64,000 bases of DNA, taken from contig NC_135244.1 in assembly GCF_947623445.1 (NCBI RefSeq), positions 16,740,860 to 16,804,859 on the forward strand. Reading direction: 5' to 3'. The notes under the pieces are model-generated. The model searched no databases and had not been told where the DNA came from. It was given only the letters and a program-made list of their open reading frames with translations. Position numbers and translations under genes: made by a program. Numbering within the stretch: position 1 is the first letter of the stretch; every line of letters starts with the position of its first letter. Positions 22,122 through 31,455 of this stretch are shown here, piece by piece. Source of the stretch: Clavelina lepadiformis. Lineage: Eukaryota > Chordata > Ascidiacea > Aplousobranchia > Clavelinidae.

Positions 22122-22333
22122 TGTTGCTGAAGTTCAAGAATACAATGTTTTCCACTTAGATATACCTCAATTAAAAAAGTATGCTAATATATAAATTTGT
22201 TTCTAATGTTAAATGTTACACCATCTACGCTGATGTTGAAATGCTTGTATACAATGCATGGGTTTTATACCAAATACAATGTATTCTTCTTTGTTATGCA
22301 TCAACTGAAAGTAAACAAACAATTCAGCTAACC

Positions 22334-22405
22334 TGCGTCGACCGGGAATCGAATCCGGAACTAGTGCTTGGAAGGCACCAATGCTAACCGTTACACCATC
22401 GACAC
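22334..22405 (-). tRNA. tRNA-Gly(UCC)
   Basis: Changes: C59U, G53A, C2U. Confidence 0.65.
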
Positions 22406-22622
22406 TGTTGCTGTTGTACACGAATACAATGTTTTCCACTTATATAACTTATACCTCAAATAAAAGAAGTATGCTAATCTATAAATCTGCTTCTAATAGT
22501 AAAGGTTACACCATCGATGTTGATGTTGAAGTGCAGAATTATCACGTATAGAATGTACACTTAATACAATGCATCTTTCTTGTTATACATCAACTGCAAG
22601 AAAACAAAGAATTCAATTAGTC

Positions 22623-22694
22623 TGCGTCGACCGGGAGTCGAACCCGGAACTATTGCTTGGAAGGCAATAATGCTAACCGTTACACCATCGACGC
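22623..22694 (-). tRNA. tRNA-Gly(UCC), likely defective
   Basis: Changes: C42A, G28U, G27A; the anticodon stem loses its outer pairing. Confidence 0.6.
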
Positions 22695-22907
22695 TGTTGC
22701 TGTTGTACAAGAATACAATGTTTTCCACTTAGATATACCTAAATTAAAAAAAAGTATGTTAATATAGAATTCTGCTTCTAATAGTAAAGGTTACATCATC
22801 GATGTTGATGTTGAAGTGCAAAATTATCATGTATAGAATGTAGGAAGAATTCTATGCATTTTTCTTGTCATACATCAACTGAAAGTAAACAAACCATTCA
22901 TTTAGTC

Positions 22908-22979
22908 TGCGTCGACCGGGAGTCGAACCCGGAACTAGTGCTGGGAAGGCACCAATGCTAACCGTTAAACCATCGACGC
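22908..22979 (-). tRNA. tRNA-Gly(UCC)
   Basis: Changes: A37C, G12U. Confidence 0.7.
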
Positions 22980-23191
22980 TGTTGCTGTTGTACAAGAATA
23001 CAATGATTTCCACTTATATATAACTCAACTAAAAAAAATATGCTAATCTATAAATCTGCTTCTAATGGTAAATGTTACACCATCGATGTTGATGTTGAAA
23101 TGCAGAATTACCTTGTATAGAATGTACACAAAATACAATGCATTCTTCTTGTTATGCATCAACTGAAAGTAAACAAAAAATTAAGTTAGTC

Positions 23192-23263
23192 TGCGTCGAC
23201 CGGGAGTCGAACCCGGAACTAGTGCTTGGAAGGCACCAATGCTAACCGTTACACCATCGACGC
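23192..23263 (-). tRNA. tRNA-Gly(UCC)
   Basis: Exact consensus. Confidence 0.95.
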
Positions 23264-23477
23264 TGTTGCTAAAGTGAAACAGAACAATGTTTTGCTCTTA
23301 GGTAAACGTCAACTAAAACTAATTGCACAATTCTATACATCTGTTTCTAATGCTAAATGTCACACCTTCTACGCTGATGTTGAAATGCTGGTATAAAATG
23401 CATTGGTTTTATACCAAATACAACGAATTCTTCTTTGTTATGCATCAACTGCAAGTAAACAAACAATTCAGATAGTC

Positions 23478-23549
23478 TGCGTCGACCGGGAGTCGAACCC
23501 GGAACTAGTGCTTGGAAGGCACCAATGCTAACCGTTACACCATCGACGC
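23478..23549 (-). tRNA. tRNA-Gly(UCC)
   Basis: Exact consensus. Confidence 0.95.
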
Positions 23550-23757
23550 TGTTTTTGTTTTACAAGAATACAATGTGTTTCACTTAGATATACCTCAAAT
23601 AAAAAAATATGCTAATCTATAAATCTGCTTCTAATAGTAAAGGTTACACCATCGATGTTGATGTTGAAGTGCAGAATTATCATGTATAGAATGTAGACAG
23701 AATACAATGTATTCTTCTTCTTCATCAACTGCAAGTAAACAAACAATTCAGTTAGTC

Positions 23758-23829
23758 TGCGTCGACCGGCATTCGTACCCGGAACTAGTGCTTGAAAGGC
23801 ATCAATGCTAACCGTTACACCATTGACGC
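23758..23829 (-). tRNA. tRNA-Gly-like with anticodon UUC, likely defective
   Basis: C35U turns the anticodon into UUC (Glu). Also C61G, C59A, U55A, G28A, G6A, so the T arm is damaged. Confidence 0.5.
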
Positions 23830-24042
23830 TGTTGCTGAAGTTCAAGAATACAATGTTTTCGTCTTAGACATACCTCAATTAACACAAAGTATACTAATTA
23901 TATATCTGCTTCTAATGTTAAATGTTACACCATCTACGCTGATGTTGAAATGCAGGAATACAATGCATCGGTTTTAAACCGAATACAATGTATTTTTTTT
24001 GTTATGCATCAACTGAAATTTTAAAAAACAATTCAATTAATC

Positions 24043-24114
24043 TGCGTCGTTCGGGAGTCGAACTCGGAACTTGTGCTTGGAAGGCACCAATGCTAATCGT
24101 TACACTATCGACGC
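24043..24114 (-). tRNA. tRNA-Gly(UCC), likely defective
   Basis: Changes: U66A, G65A, G52A, U43A, G19A, G9A. Last copy before the truncated LINE; resembles 13358. Confidence 0.5.
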
Positions 24115-24310
24115 TGTTGCTGTTATACAAAAATACAATGTTTTCCACTTAGATATACCTCAATTAAAAAAGTATGCTAATATATAAATTTGTTTCTAAT
24201 GCTAAATGTTACACCATCGATGTTGATGTTGAAATGCAGAATTACCATGTATAGAATGTACACAGATTACAATGCATTCTCCTTGTTATGCATCAACTGA
24301 AAGTAAAAAA

Positions 24311-24750
24311 AACTTTGTGCCTCATTTAACTTTGTGCGCTATAAAGTTATTGCGATCTTTTATTCGGTATGGGAATCCAGGATATATGAACATATACTTT
24401 ATCCGGTTCCTACAACCGTAGATATCTAATTTCTTCAAGATTTGGAAGCTTGTCATGACGTTCCAGTACGTACTCTACAGATTTGCAGTTAATATCGATA
24501 TTATTACCACCTTTTTTCTTCACAAGTCCCACGAGACATTTTAATGAGAATTTAATCTTTCAAACATTTTCCAAAGATCATCTCTTTTGGTACCATAAGC
24601 TACTCTAAATGGTAAGCAATTTGGTCGAGCATACTCCATATGCATTAGTTTCTTTTAAACTTTTTCCTAGTAGGAAACGGGTTTACTTTCTGCCATTATT
24701 TTCAGGTGCAAAAATTTAACAACGTAACCGGAAATAATGGGTGACAACGA
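24311..24750 (-). mobile_element. internally deleted second copy of the same LINE
   Basis: 24330-24368 resembles the endonuclease region at about 18990-19034 (gcgctataaagttattgcgatc). From about 24373 to 24748 it resembles ORF1 and the 5' UTR at about 20675-21063 (aaacgggtttactttctgccat is nearly shared). About 1.6 kb of the element is missing between the two parts. It is clearly diverged and broken, so older than the copy at 15482-21140. It sits exactly between the regular array and the decayed copies. Confidence 0.82.
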
Positions 24751-24799
24751 TGTTTTTGTTACGAGGAAATTAAAAGGAAATTTACAAGGTAATCAACAT

Positions 24800-24870
24800 G
24801 AATAAACAGAGACTCGAATACTGAACAAAAGCTTGGAAGTCACAATTGCTAACCGTTACACCATTGAAGG
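24800..24870 (-). pseudogene. decayed tRNA-Gly copy
   Basis: The D arm (gctaaccgttacaccat) and anticodon region (gcttggaag) are clear; the acceptor and T arm are unpaired. Confidence 0.65.
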
Positions 24871-24947
24871 TGTTGCATATATGCAAGAATACAACGAATT
24901 GATTTTACTTGTAAGGTTATTAAAAAAATATTACAAGGTTGTCAACG

Positions 24948-25019
24948 AGCGTAAACCAGGAGTCGAACTCAAAGCTAGTGCTTGGAAGGCACCAATGCTA
25001 ACCGTTACACCACCAACGC
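24948..25019 (-). pseudogene. decayed tRNA-Gly copy, best preserved of this flank
   Basis: Full length with intact anticodon and D arms and B-box-like agtcgaact; acceptor and T-stem pairing are partly lost. Confidence 0.7.
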
Positions 25020-25170
25020 TTTTGTTGTAACGCAAGATTACGAAGAATTACATTTAATAAAAGTTTTTCTGAAAAGTAAATGCTGGTTATTTGTTGTTGG
25101 AACGCAAGTATACGAAGATTTATTTTTCGCTAATTTGTAATTGAAAAGAAAATTGCTGGGTTATTAATCT

Positions 25171-25241
25171 GTTTGGACCGAAAGTAGAAGCCGGAAATTC
25201 TGTTTGAAAGGTACAATTGTCTACAGTTACATCATTAATGT
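25171..25241 (-). pseudogene. decayed tRNA-Gly copy
   Basis: Aligns over its length, but every stem is damaged; the anticodon position reads UUC. Confidence 0.55.
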
Positions 25242-25320
25242 TAATGTTCAAAGGCAAGCATAAAAAGAATTACTTGAACTTATGCATCAACTAAAGCGAA
25301 AACTACTAATCCATTAACAT

Positions 25321-25399
25321 GCGTCGACCATGAGGCGAACAAGGAACTAGTGTTTGGAAAGCACCAATGCTAACCATTACATTAATTAATTATCGACGA
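25321..25399 (-). pseudogene. decayed tRNA-Gly copy with small insertion
   Basis: Starts with intact gcgtcgacc and keeps tttggaaagcaccaatgctaacc. A short attaattaat insertion splits the 5' acceptor strand from the D arm. Confidence 0.65.
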
Positions 25400-25477
25400 T
25401 GTTGTTGAACGGCAAGAATACAAAATTTCTTTTCAGATATGAATCAACTATAAAGTAAATTACTATTCTATGAACTT

Positions 25478-25554
25478 TCGTTTACCAAAAGTCTACTTGT
25501 AAACCGGAAATAGTACTTGGAGAGCACCAAGTTTAACAGTTACACCATCGAAGC
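25478..25554 (-). pseudogene. decayed tRNA-Gly copy
   Basis: Anticodon arm and D arm (acagttacaccatcgaagc) are recognisable; the T arm has extra bases. Confidence 0.6.
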
Positions 25555-25630
25555 TTTGTCGAAAGACATGAATACAAATAATTAATTTTAGATATAGGCT
25601 ACTTAAAAAATATTACTAGGTTATTAACCT

Positions 25631-25699
25631 GCGTCGACCGGTAGCCGACTATGGAACTATAGAGGCAAGCACCATTGCTAACTGTTACAACACCGACGC
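25631..25699 (-). pseudogene. decayed tRNA-Gly copy
   Basis: Both acceptor strands (gcgtcgaccgg and ccgacgc) survive; the anticodon loop is rearranged. Confidence 0.65.
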
Positions 25700-25803
25700 T
25701 GTTGTTGAAAGCAATTGTTAAATAAAAGTTGGTTTTGGTTAATTAGAAGAAAATTACTAAGTTATTAACATAGTTTAATTAAAATAAAATAGGTTATTAA
25801 TCT

Positions 25804-25879
25804 GCTTCTACACGGAGTCGAATCCAGAACTGTCATAATGCTTGGCAGACATCAATTCTAGCCGTTATTATATCGACGC
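25804..25879 (-). pseudogene. decayed tRNA-Gly copy
   Basis: ggagtcgaatcc and tatcgacgc remain; the variable and anticodon regions are altered. Confidence 0.6.
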
Positions 25880-26040
25880 TGTTGTTGAAAGACAAGAACA
25901 CGAAGGATTCTTTTTTGGTACGTCGTAATTAAAAATAATTTAAGAAGGTTATAGATCCTAACTTTTACTTTAACAAATGCTAACCACATTGAAAAAAAAA
26001 ACATTGTTTGAAATTCTACGCAGCAGATAGCAACGGATTG

Positions 26041-26094
26041 TCTGTGAGCTGGTCTGTGAGCTGGTCTGTGAGCTGGTCTGTGAGCTGGTCTGTG
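26041..26094. repeat. 12-bp tandem minisatellite, about 4.5 copies
   Basis: Unit tctgtgagctgg, perfect for four copies, then a partial copy. Confidence 0.9.
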
Positions 26095-26449
26095 TATAGT
26101 AAATGATAGAAAGGAAATTTTTCATTATTTTTAAGAAGTATAATTATAGTCTTAGTATTCTTTTTTATTTCATTGTAGTAGTTATTGTGTCATTGTTTTC
26201 AATAAGCGTTGCGATATTTTTGGGTTGTTTGTGCCAAGTATTTTTTGCATTTATTATTGCGAATCGCCATATAAAAATGTGGCAGACTACAAATGCATAC
26301 CGCACAATACCCATAGTATTAACAATTTTAGTTAAAAAAATTAAAAAAAAACAATTGAAAAAACAAATCAATGAATTGTAAATGATATTAACGAACTAAC
26401 GATAAACCAATAAGTGCAGTACGTAAGTAACATAAGTAAATAAGCTATA

Positions 26450-26457
26450 CTCTATGT
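26450..26457. repeat. left 8-bp target-site duplication
   Basis: ctctatgt, repeated exactly at 26856-26863. Confidence 0.9.
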
Positions 26458-26855
26458 CAGGGGTGGGCAAACTGCGGCTCTCCGGCATGTTTTTTGTGGC
26501 TCTTCTAGTCGAATCGTAAAATTCATAAAAAAAATGTAAAGGCTACCAAGAGTACCGTTTATGAACGTTTCTGTCTATTTTTTCTTTATTTAGGCCAGCA
26601 TTTCGTTTATGACGTAACAATAGACATTGAATCCGACATTGTTTTCAGGTATAGATTCTATACTCTATGGCAAAGGTTGTCAAAGTGCACCTCACCAACA
26701 TGTTTTTTATGGGTCTTCTAGCTAAAAAGTAATCTCCCAAAATGACTACTAATAATGTAATAATCAAATTGACAATCATTACTGATTTTGCGTCTCGCTG
26801 GTGTGTATATTTTTCCGCAAGTGACTCTTTCATTGAACAAGTTTGCCCACCCCTG
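26458..26855. mobile_element. hAT-type non-autonomous element (398 bp)
   Basis: Terminal inverted repeats caggggtgggcaaact / agtttgcccacccctg, characteristic of hAT elements, with a perfect 8-bp target duplication. No transposase is encoded. The left ~70 bp, together with the flanking ctatactctatg, is repeated in degenerate form about 208 bp downstream (from ~26653). Part of the element and its flank was therefore duplicated, or two insertions are nested. Confidence 0.9.
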
Positions 26856-26863
26856 CTCTATGT
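26856..26863. repeat. right 8-bp target-site duplication
   Basis: ctctatgt, exact match to 26450-26457. Confidence 0.9.
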
Positions 26864-27531
26864 CATCAAACACAATGGAAAACTACAAATACTGTGTAAT
26901 ATGCTTCCACCTTTTTTCAAAAAAGTATTCCTGTTTCTTCAGATACTGAAATTTAGTTCTAACTTTTTGATTTATCAAGGAATATTCTGCAAAATAACAT
27001 CATTTTCTGATAAAATACAAATCTTGAAGAGCAATTTAAGTGCCTACAGCTCTATAGGTTTTTGTAGGCTACATAATAGTTTTTTCCTGGTTTACAAATG
27101 TTTCTGTATAGTGATTAATTTGATTAAGAAAGCTCAACCATTTTATGCTTTTTTATTTTTTATGATGTATTTAGTGTATTTTGCAATTGATTGGAATATT
27201 TTTTGTTGTTGTAAATATAACCCTTTTTCATCACTTAATATTTTATTTCAATAGCATTCCAAAAATATTATACAATAGTGTTACACTTGTTTTGCCCTGT
27301 ATCTGTTACATTTCTCCCTTGCGGCTGATTTCGCGTTTCCGTGGTTAATTAAGCACATGTGTCTTTTTATCGAGGTGTGTCCGACAAGTAGTTGGACTGA
27401 CAGTTTTGTATTGGAGCTCCTGAGATGAGCTGTATGAAGACAAACTTAACTTAACTGCTTTTAAATAAAACATATCCCTGTAATTCTAAGAGTGAGGACA
27501 AGCAAAACGTAACAATAGTAAACTAAAGGAA

Positions 27532-27738
27532 TTATATTAATACAATGATCACAAGGCACTTGATAAAATATTCACTTTTAGCAACAATTCCATTAGATTT
27601 CCAAAATAAAATATTACGCAAATACGCTCGTTGCACATAAATATTTGCTATAAATTGATTTTCTGGTGGTTTTGTTTGCACAAGTTGATGTTTTGCTTGC
27701 ATGATTGGGTCAATACGTTTTTCGAAACTTAACATTTT
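27532..27738 (-). CDS. candidate last exon of the PAN-EGF-TM gene
   Basis: A splice acceptor (ttcgttcacag) precedes an open frame of 68 codons and a stop. It begins in phase 0, exactly as the donor at the end of the transmembrane exon requires. The first ~45 residues (KMLSFEKRIDPIMQAKHQ...) are polar, as expected of a cytoplasmic tail; the end is hydrophobic and less convincing. It could be an accidental frame, and exons between 27739 and 29045 cannot be excluded. Confidence 0.4.
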   Translation of the reverse strand, partial: KMLSFEKRIDPIMQAKHQLVQTKPPENQFIANIYVQRAYLRNILFWKSNGIVAKSEYFIKCLVIIVLI

Positions 27739-27839
27739 CTGTGAACGAACGAATTAAAAATGTTTTAGCGTGTAATATATACAAAGTATGAAATCACAGT
27801 GATGGGAACAATAAACGTTGTAAAAGGAAACAATTACAA

Positions 27840-28288
27840 AAAAGGAATTCAAATACAGCAGCTGCGCCTTGTCCAAACGATCCAGAAAGTGTAAATGCAA
27901 TCGACATATCATCCATTTTTGGAAACTTCCCTCTACTTTATTGGCTTAAAAGATAATTTATATTCCCTGGCCAAAAAACTGAATGACAAAACTGTGCAGT
28001 GACATTTGAATCATATGTTACAGTTTGTGAACAACGAAGCACCAGCTCTTACATCTCTTGATGACTTCATGTGTTTAAGCGACGACACAAAAACTTTACT
28101 CATACAGTAGTATTGAAAGCAATTTCGATGGAACCAACGGTTCCTTAAACGTAGAATGGAACTTGTATTGTGGAACCTGTTGGAGCAGTTCTTACACCGA
28201 GGTTGTTGTCGAACTTGTGGCGGTAGAATGTACCGATCCCGGAGCGCTTATCTCACTAACACCTGATGATCCGTGTGAACCCGAATGA
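27840..28288 (+). pseudogene. unresolved coding-like patch
   Basis: More GC-rich than its surroundings and locally coding-like in plus-strand frames (e.g. NNEAPALTSLDDFMCL around 28030-28080, then a 69-codon open frame 28079-28288 containing WNLYCGTCWSSSYTEVVVELV and ending DPCEPE). The pieces are not in one open frame, so this is either a broken gene copy or exons of a spliced gene. I do not recognise the family. A further acceptor-preceded basic stretch lies at about 28540-28620. Confidence 0.35.
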
Positions 28289-29045
28289 AAACTATGTGTT
28301 CGACTGGCTTGAGCCTTTAATAAATGTGATACAATGAATTAGTTTAATGTGATAATTATGCAAAACCAAATCAATTATTCTAACTTGCACTTGCTGTAGC
28401 AAAGATCAATTTGAAGCATGATGTTCTGTCAATTTAGTTCACTCGCTATATACTGTACTTAAGTAAAAATGGTTCAAGAAACTGAGTAAATACTGTAGAA
28501 AATCTGATTTGCATAATCAAAATACACATGTTGCAGGTGTCAGCAACGCCCCAATAAGAATCAACGTCCAGCTAAGAAACTAAAACCCCAAAGAGAAAAA
28601 TATGAAATCTTTTCAAACTATAAATATTCCTAACAAATCGAATTAAACTTGGCAGTTCGCAATTGTGTTTTTCGATTACGTATTTGTGGTATAATGGTCT
28701 AATTAGGTATCGTATACCTAATTTTCCTGCCTACATAAGTCTTTTTCCGCCTTCCCATATACAAAGTATTTAAAATCGTCGATAATGACAAGTAATAGGA
28801 TGTGCTGAAGTGCAATTGAAAATAATTACTATGTGGGCGGTATAAGCGTGGCAGTTTCACAGTCTATTAGGAAAAAATATAAAAAAGCATGTTGGACGGA
28901 TAGCCTGTACAAGTCAAAAACAAGAACGAGATAGTTCAGTGAAAGTACTTTGTAAATATTAAGCGTTGAGGAAAAAAGAAAACTAAAAATAGTTTTATGT
29001 TGAGAACCCAACCGGTTCAAAAAGCAGTTTAACCATATAGCCTAC
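28289..29045. other. AT-rich stretch, probably intron or intergenic
   Basis: No convincing coding signal besides the short basic stretch near 28540-28620. If the candidate tail exon is right, this lies in the final intron of the minus-strand gene. Confidence 0.5.
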
Positions 29046-29200
29046 CTGTGATCTCCTGTTCCACTTGTCCGCTCTCCGCTTCACTCTATACTTCCCTGTT
29101 CGCTTTCTGTACAGAAGATAAACAGCCAGGAGAATGATAAAAAGGATGAAGATAATAACACCCAGGATGGCGACTGGAATGATGTAATCTGCTATGCCCC
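29046..29200 (-). CDS. exon: transmembrane segment
   Basis: Acceptor ttgacatcag, donor CACAG/gtaggc. Encodes GGIADY, then a ~24-residue hydrophobic helix (IIPVAILGVIIFILFIILLA...) followed by the basic stretch RKRTGKYRVKRR, which sets type I topology. Confidence 0.85.
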
Positions 29201-31455
29201 CTGATGTCAAAAATAGAAACGTTTACAAACATAAATAAATATGGACATAAAATCGTACAATGCTGATGATTAATTAAATTATTAATTATCAAATTTCATT
29301 CAAATTGTAGGGCGATAAAAGATATTTCTTTAAATCCAAAGCATAATGGAAAGATCTTCTGAGATTTATTACTGCATTAAGAAAAGTTTAATACCGGTAC
29401 CATTGCAAGAGAATAACAGAATCATGGGCTTTAAAATACACCACACATCCAACCTGAAAAAATTTCAGGATTTTCGCAATACAGCCCGCTGTATCCTTCC
29501 TTGCATGAACAAAGTTCGGTTCTTTCGTTCGTCTCATCAACGACGCTTGAGCACTTTCCCCCATTTTGACAAGGGATGTTGCAATTACGTCGACCTGCAG
29601 TCACATGAAATTATCGTAGATGATAGAGTTTCAAACACATATTCTTTTACAAAATAATAGCAGGAAATATAAGTAACTAATGATGTATTTCAAATAGATT
29701 GGCAACAAGGTAACAAGATAAGAATCTGATTTCATTATGTTGCTCAAGGCAAAGTTAGCAATGTTTTTTTTTTCAACTTAAGCAGATTGCCAAAATATTT
29801 GTAAATATTATTTGTTTGCCTAAATTAATTTGTAATAACGTCATTCTTCATTGCTTTACATTACCAACACTGCTGATCATATTTACAAGATATGTTATTT
29901 ATTCCATCGAGTGCGAAATTGTTGTTTTTAAATGATTAATTATGGTAAAATTTGTAAATTATTTATTGTATACCAATTGTAAACACAAACCAACTTCTAT
30001 GTTTACTGTATAATTACTGAAAATAAGATTTTAATATGAAATAACGCGCGTGAACTACAGAAGATATTATTCTCGCAAGATACCTCTGTTGCATCATCCT
30101 TAAAACAAAACTGTGTTTACCTTTCGCCGTGGAAGTTAACGGTTTCAATGTTGTTGTTCTATGACGTGGCAAAAATGCCTTTTTTGTGACATCATTATAA
30201 GCAGTTGTATCTTCTTCACCTGGTAAGACGTTCAGAGAGTAAGTGACGTCGGAACGAGTTAAAGCCAATGCTTTGCTTGCATCGTCATCCTTGTTATCTT
30301 TAAGTGTCCTGGGGTTATCTGTACGCTTATTGATGTCAAGTGACGTACTAGTGGGGTCTGCAACGCCATTCTTTTCTTCGTCATTTTCGCCTAGTGTTTG
30401 AGCATTTGTGCTAACGACTAGAGAGTCTCGAAGATGGGAAAACAAGCCGCTAGACGACGCACTAGTGACATTCTCATAATCGACCCCATTGGCAACCGAA
30501 GAAATTTCAGGAGAGGCAGTTGTTAAATCTAGAGAGTGGTTGGAGGATATGTTGATCACGTTCATGGGTTTCATTACAGTATACTTAACACAGAAACGTT
30601 TTCATTGAACAAGTGACGTCACCACCACATCAAAAACAGCGAAAAACTTCCCGGTTTGCGGTTAAAAGTAATCAAATTTTATTAGGAAAACATAGACAAG
30701 GTGTACAACGTTCAACATTAGACAAGGTGTACATGCTTTTCTCCACAATGAAGCAGTACATTAGAGGCCATGTTATTTTGGTAATCTTGTAACACAAACA
30801 ATTATTAACGGCGTAAATGATGCGTCGGTACCATGTTTCAGGTTGGACATTGACATACGGTATGTACTGTATTGTATTGTATTTGATGTATAGTATTGAT
30901 TAATGTACAGTATATTGCAAACACCCAAAATGGAACACCAGAAACCTCTCAAGTTCATTTAACGCTTTATATTTCACAAACATTTCGTACAAACTTACCA
31001 CCAGGCCTAACATGGTGATAATGAAACCAATTTTGGGCGTTTTCCTTCTTTGCATTACCATGATCGTCGGTGACGTTCATAACCCAACACACTTTGAGAG
31101 GAACAAAATAACTGAATGATTGACACTCAAATCTAGAAGTGATTTGCAGAGCTATAACTTGAAAGCTATTTGGTATAGATTAGTTGTGGCTGCTCCACAA
31201 GAAAACAATATAGCATTGCTATTATGCGGTGTATACTGATAAATTACAAGTTTTAAATCACAAAAACTAAAAAAGAATGTAACTTATACATTAAACGATA
31301 AAGATAGAAATGCAAGTTTAAATTTACGAACCTTTCTTCTTTACAGCAAAGTGTTTTACATTCTTCTAATGTAGTTTGGTTGTATGTGACGAAAAATTCT
31401 TCCTTCACACCTTGCAGATATATATTTTTGAATCCTTCAAAGTCAGACAAGCAAT
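29046..31455 (-). CDS. partial gene: PAN/apple - Ser/Thr stalk - EGF - TM receptor
   Basis: A spliced host gene on the minus strand, reconstructed from five exons: 31332-31455, 30999-31132, 30121-30528, 29454-29594, 29046-29200. Every junction has GT...AG ends and every phase fits (1, 2, 1, 1, 1, then 0). Order from the N-terminus: a PAN/apple-like cysteine domain (~86 codons over two exons), a 136-codon acidic, Ser/Thr-rich linker on one exon, one EGF-like domain (47 codons, a phase 1-1 exon as is classic for EGF modules), and a single transmembrane helix with a basic stop-transfer. This predicts a type I single-pass cell-surface protein, probably adhesive or ligand-binding. The signal-peptide exon was not found and must lie above 31455. 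The gene sits in a 6.8-kb island between decayed tRNA repeats and the right array. The protein's identity is unknown to me. Confidence 0.82.
29454..29594 (-). CDS. exon: EGF-like domain
   Basis: Six cysteines in EGF order: CNIPCQNGGKC, then CSCKEGYSGLYC. Acceptor atgtgactgcag, donor TCAG/gttgga. The 141-nt exon is symmetrical (phase 1-1). Confidence 0.9.
30121..30528 (-). CDS. exon: Ser/Thr-rich linker
   Basis: Acceptor cactctctag, donor GAAAG/gtaaac. 136 codons with no cysteine, rich in S, T, D and N (e.g. DLTTASPEISS, SSSGLFSH, TTTLKPLTSTAKG), likely an O-glycosylated stalk. A longer frame from an ATG at 30574 ignores this acceptor and is less likely. Confidence 0.8.
30999..31132 (-). CDS. 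exon: second half of PAN/apple domain
   Basis: Acceptor atcacttctag, donor GGTG/gtaagt. Encodes FECQSFSYF...KVCWVMN, the pattern of the second half of PAN domains. Confidence 0.8.
31332..31455 (-). CDS. exon: first half of PAN/apple domain
   Basis: Acceptor catgttttcag, donor GAAAG/gttcgt. Encodes CLSDFEGF...TYNQTTLEECKTLCCKEER; the -EECK-LC- motif is the signature of PAN/apple domains. Confidence 0.8.

Larger units (their letters stand above)
21141..24302 (-). repeat. tandem tRNA-Gly(UCC) array, middle block
   Basis: Eleven units at 280-289-bp spacing, continuing the left block across the LINE. The first 16 bp are the LINE's right target duplication. The block ends abruptly inside a spacer (gaaagtaaaaaaa) at the truncated LINE copy. 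Confidence 0.93.
24800..25930 (-). repeat. decayed, shorter-period tRNA-Gly repeats
   Basis: Seven badly eroded tRNA copies spaced about 145-220 bp apart (mostly 150-175), ending near 24870, 25019, 25241, 25399, 25554, 25699 and 25879. Each is followed by a flank like gctgttgttgaaagacaagaa and a conserved atgcatcaacta-aaagtaaattac stretch, found in both halves of the 284-bp unit. The relic half-tRNA spacer of the main array is absent here. Confidence 0.8.
25931..27531. other. AT-rich intergenic stretch with MITE, no gene recognised
   Basis: Apart from the minisatellite and the 26458-26855 element, I see only long A/T runs. The open frames at 26103-26381 and 26742-27254 are hydrophobic and AT-driven; the second starts inside the MITE and neither resembles a known family. 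Confidence 0.6.

Noticed and set aside
26742-27254. 170-codon plus-strand ORF
   Set aside because: Begins inside the MITE, composition is Phe/Ile/Lys-rich as expected from AT-rich DNA, and no domain is visible.
29346-29657. 103-codon plus-strand ORF
   Set aside because: It is the antisense of the EGF exon, which has the conserved cysteine pattern and splice sites.
30529-30574. Extension of the Ser/Thr exon to an ATG at 30574
   Set aside because: A good splice acceptor at 30529 restores phase 1 with the PAN exon; the extension would leave the gene without a matching junction.
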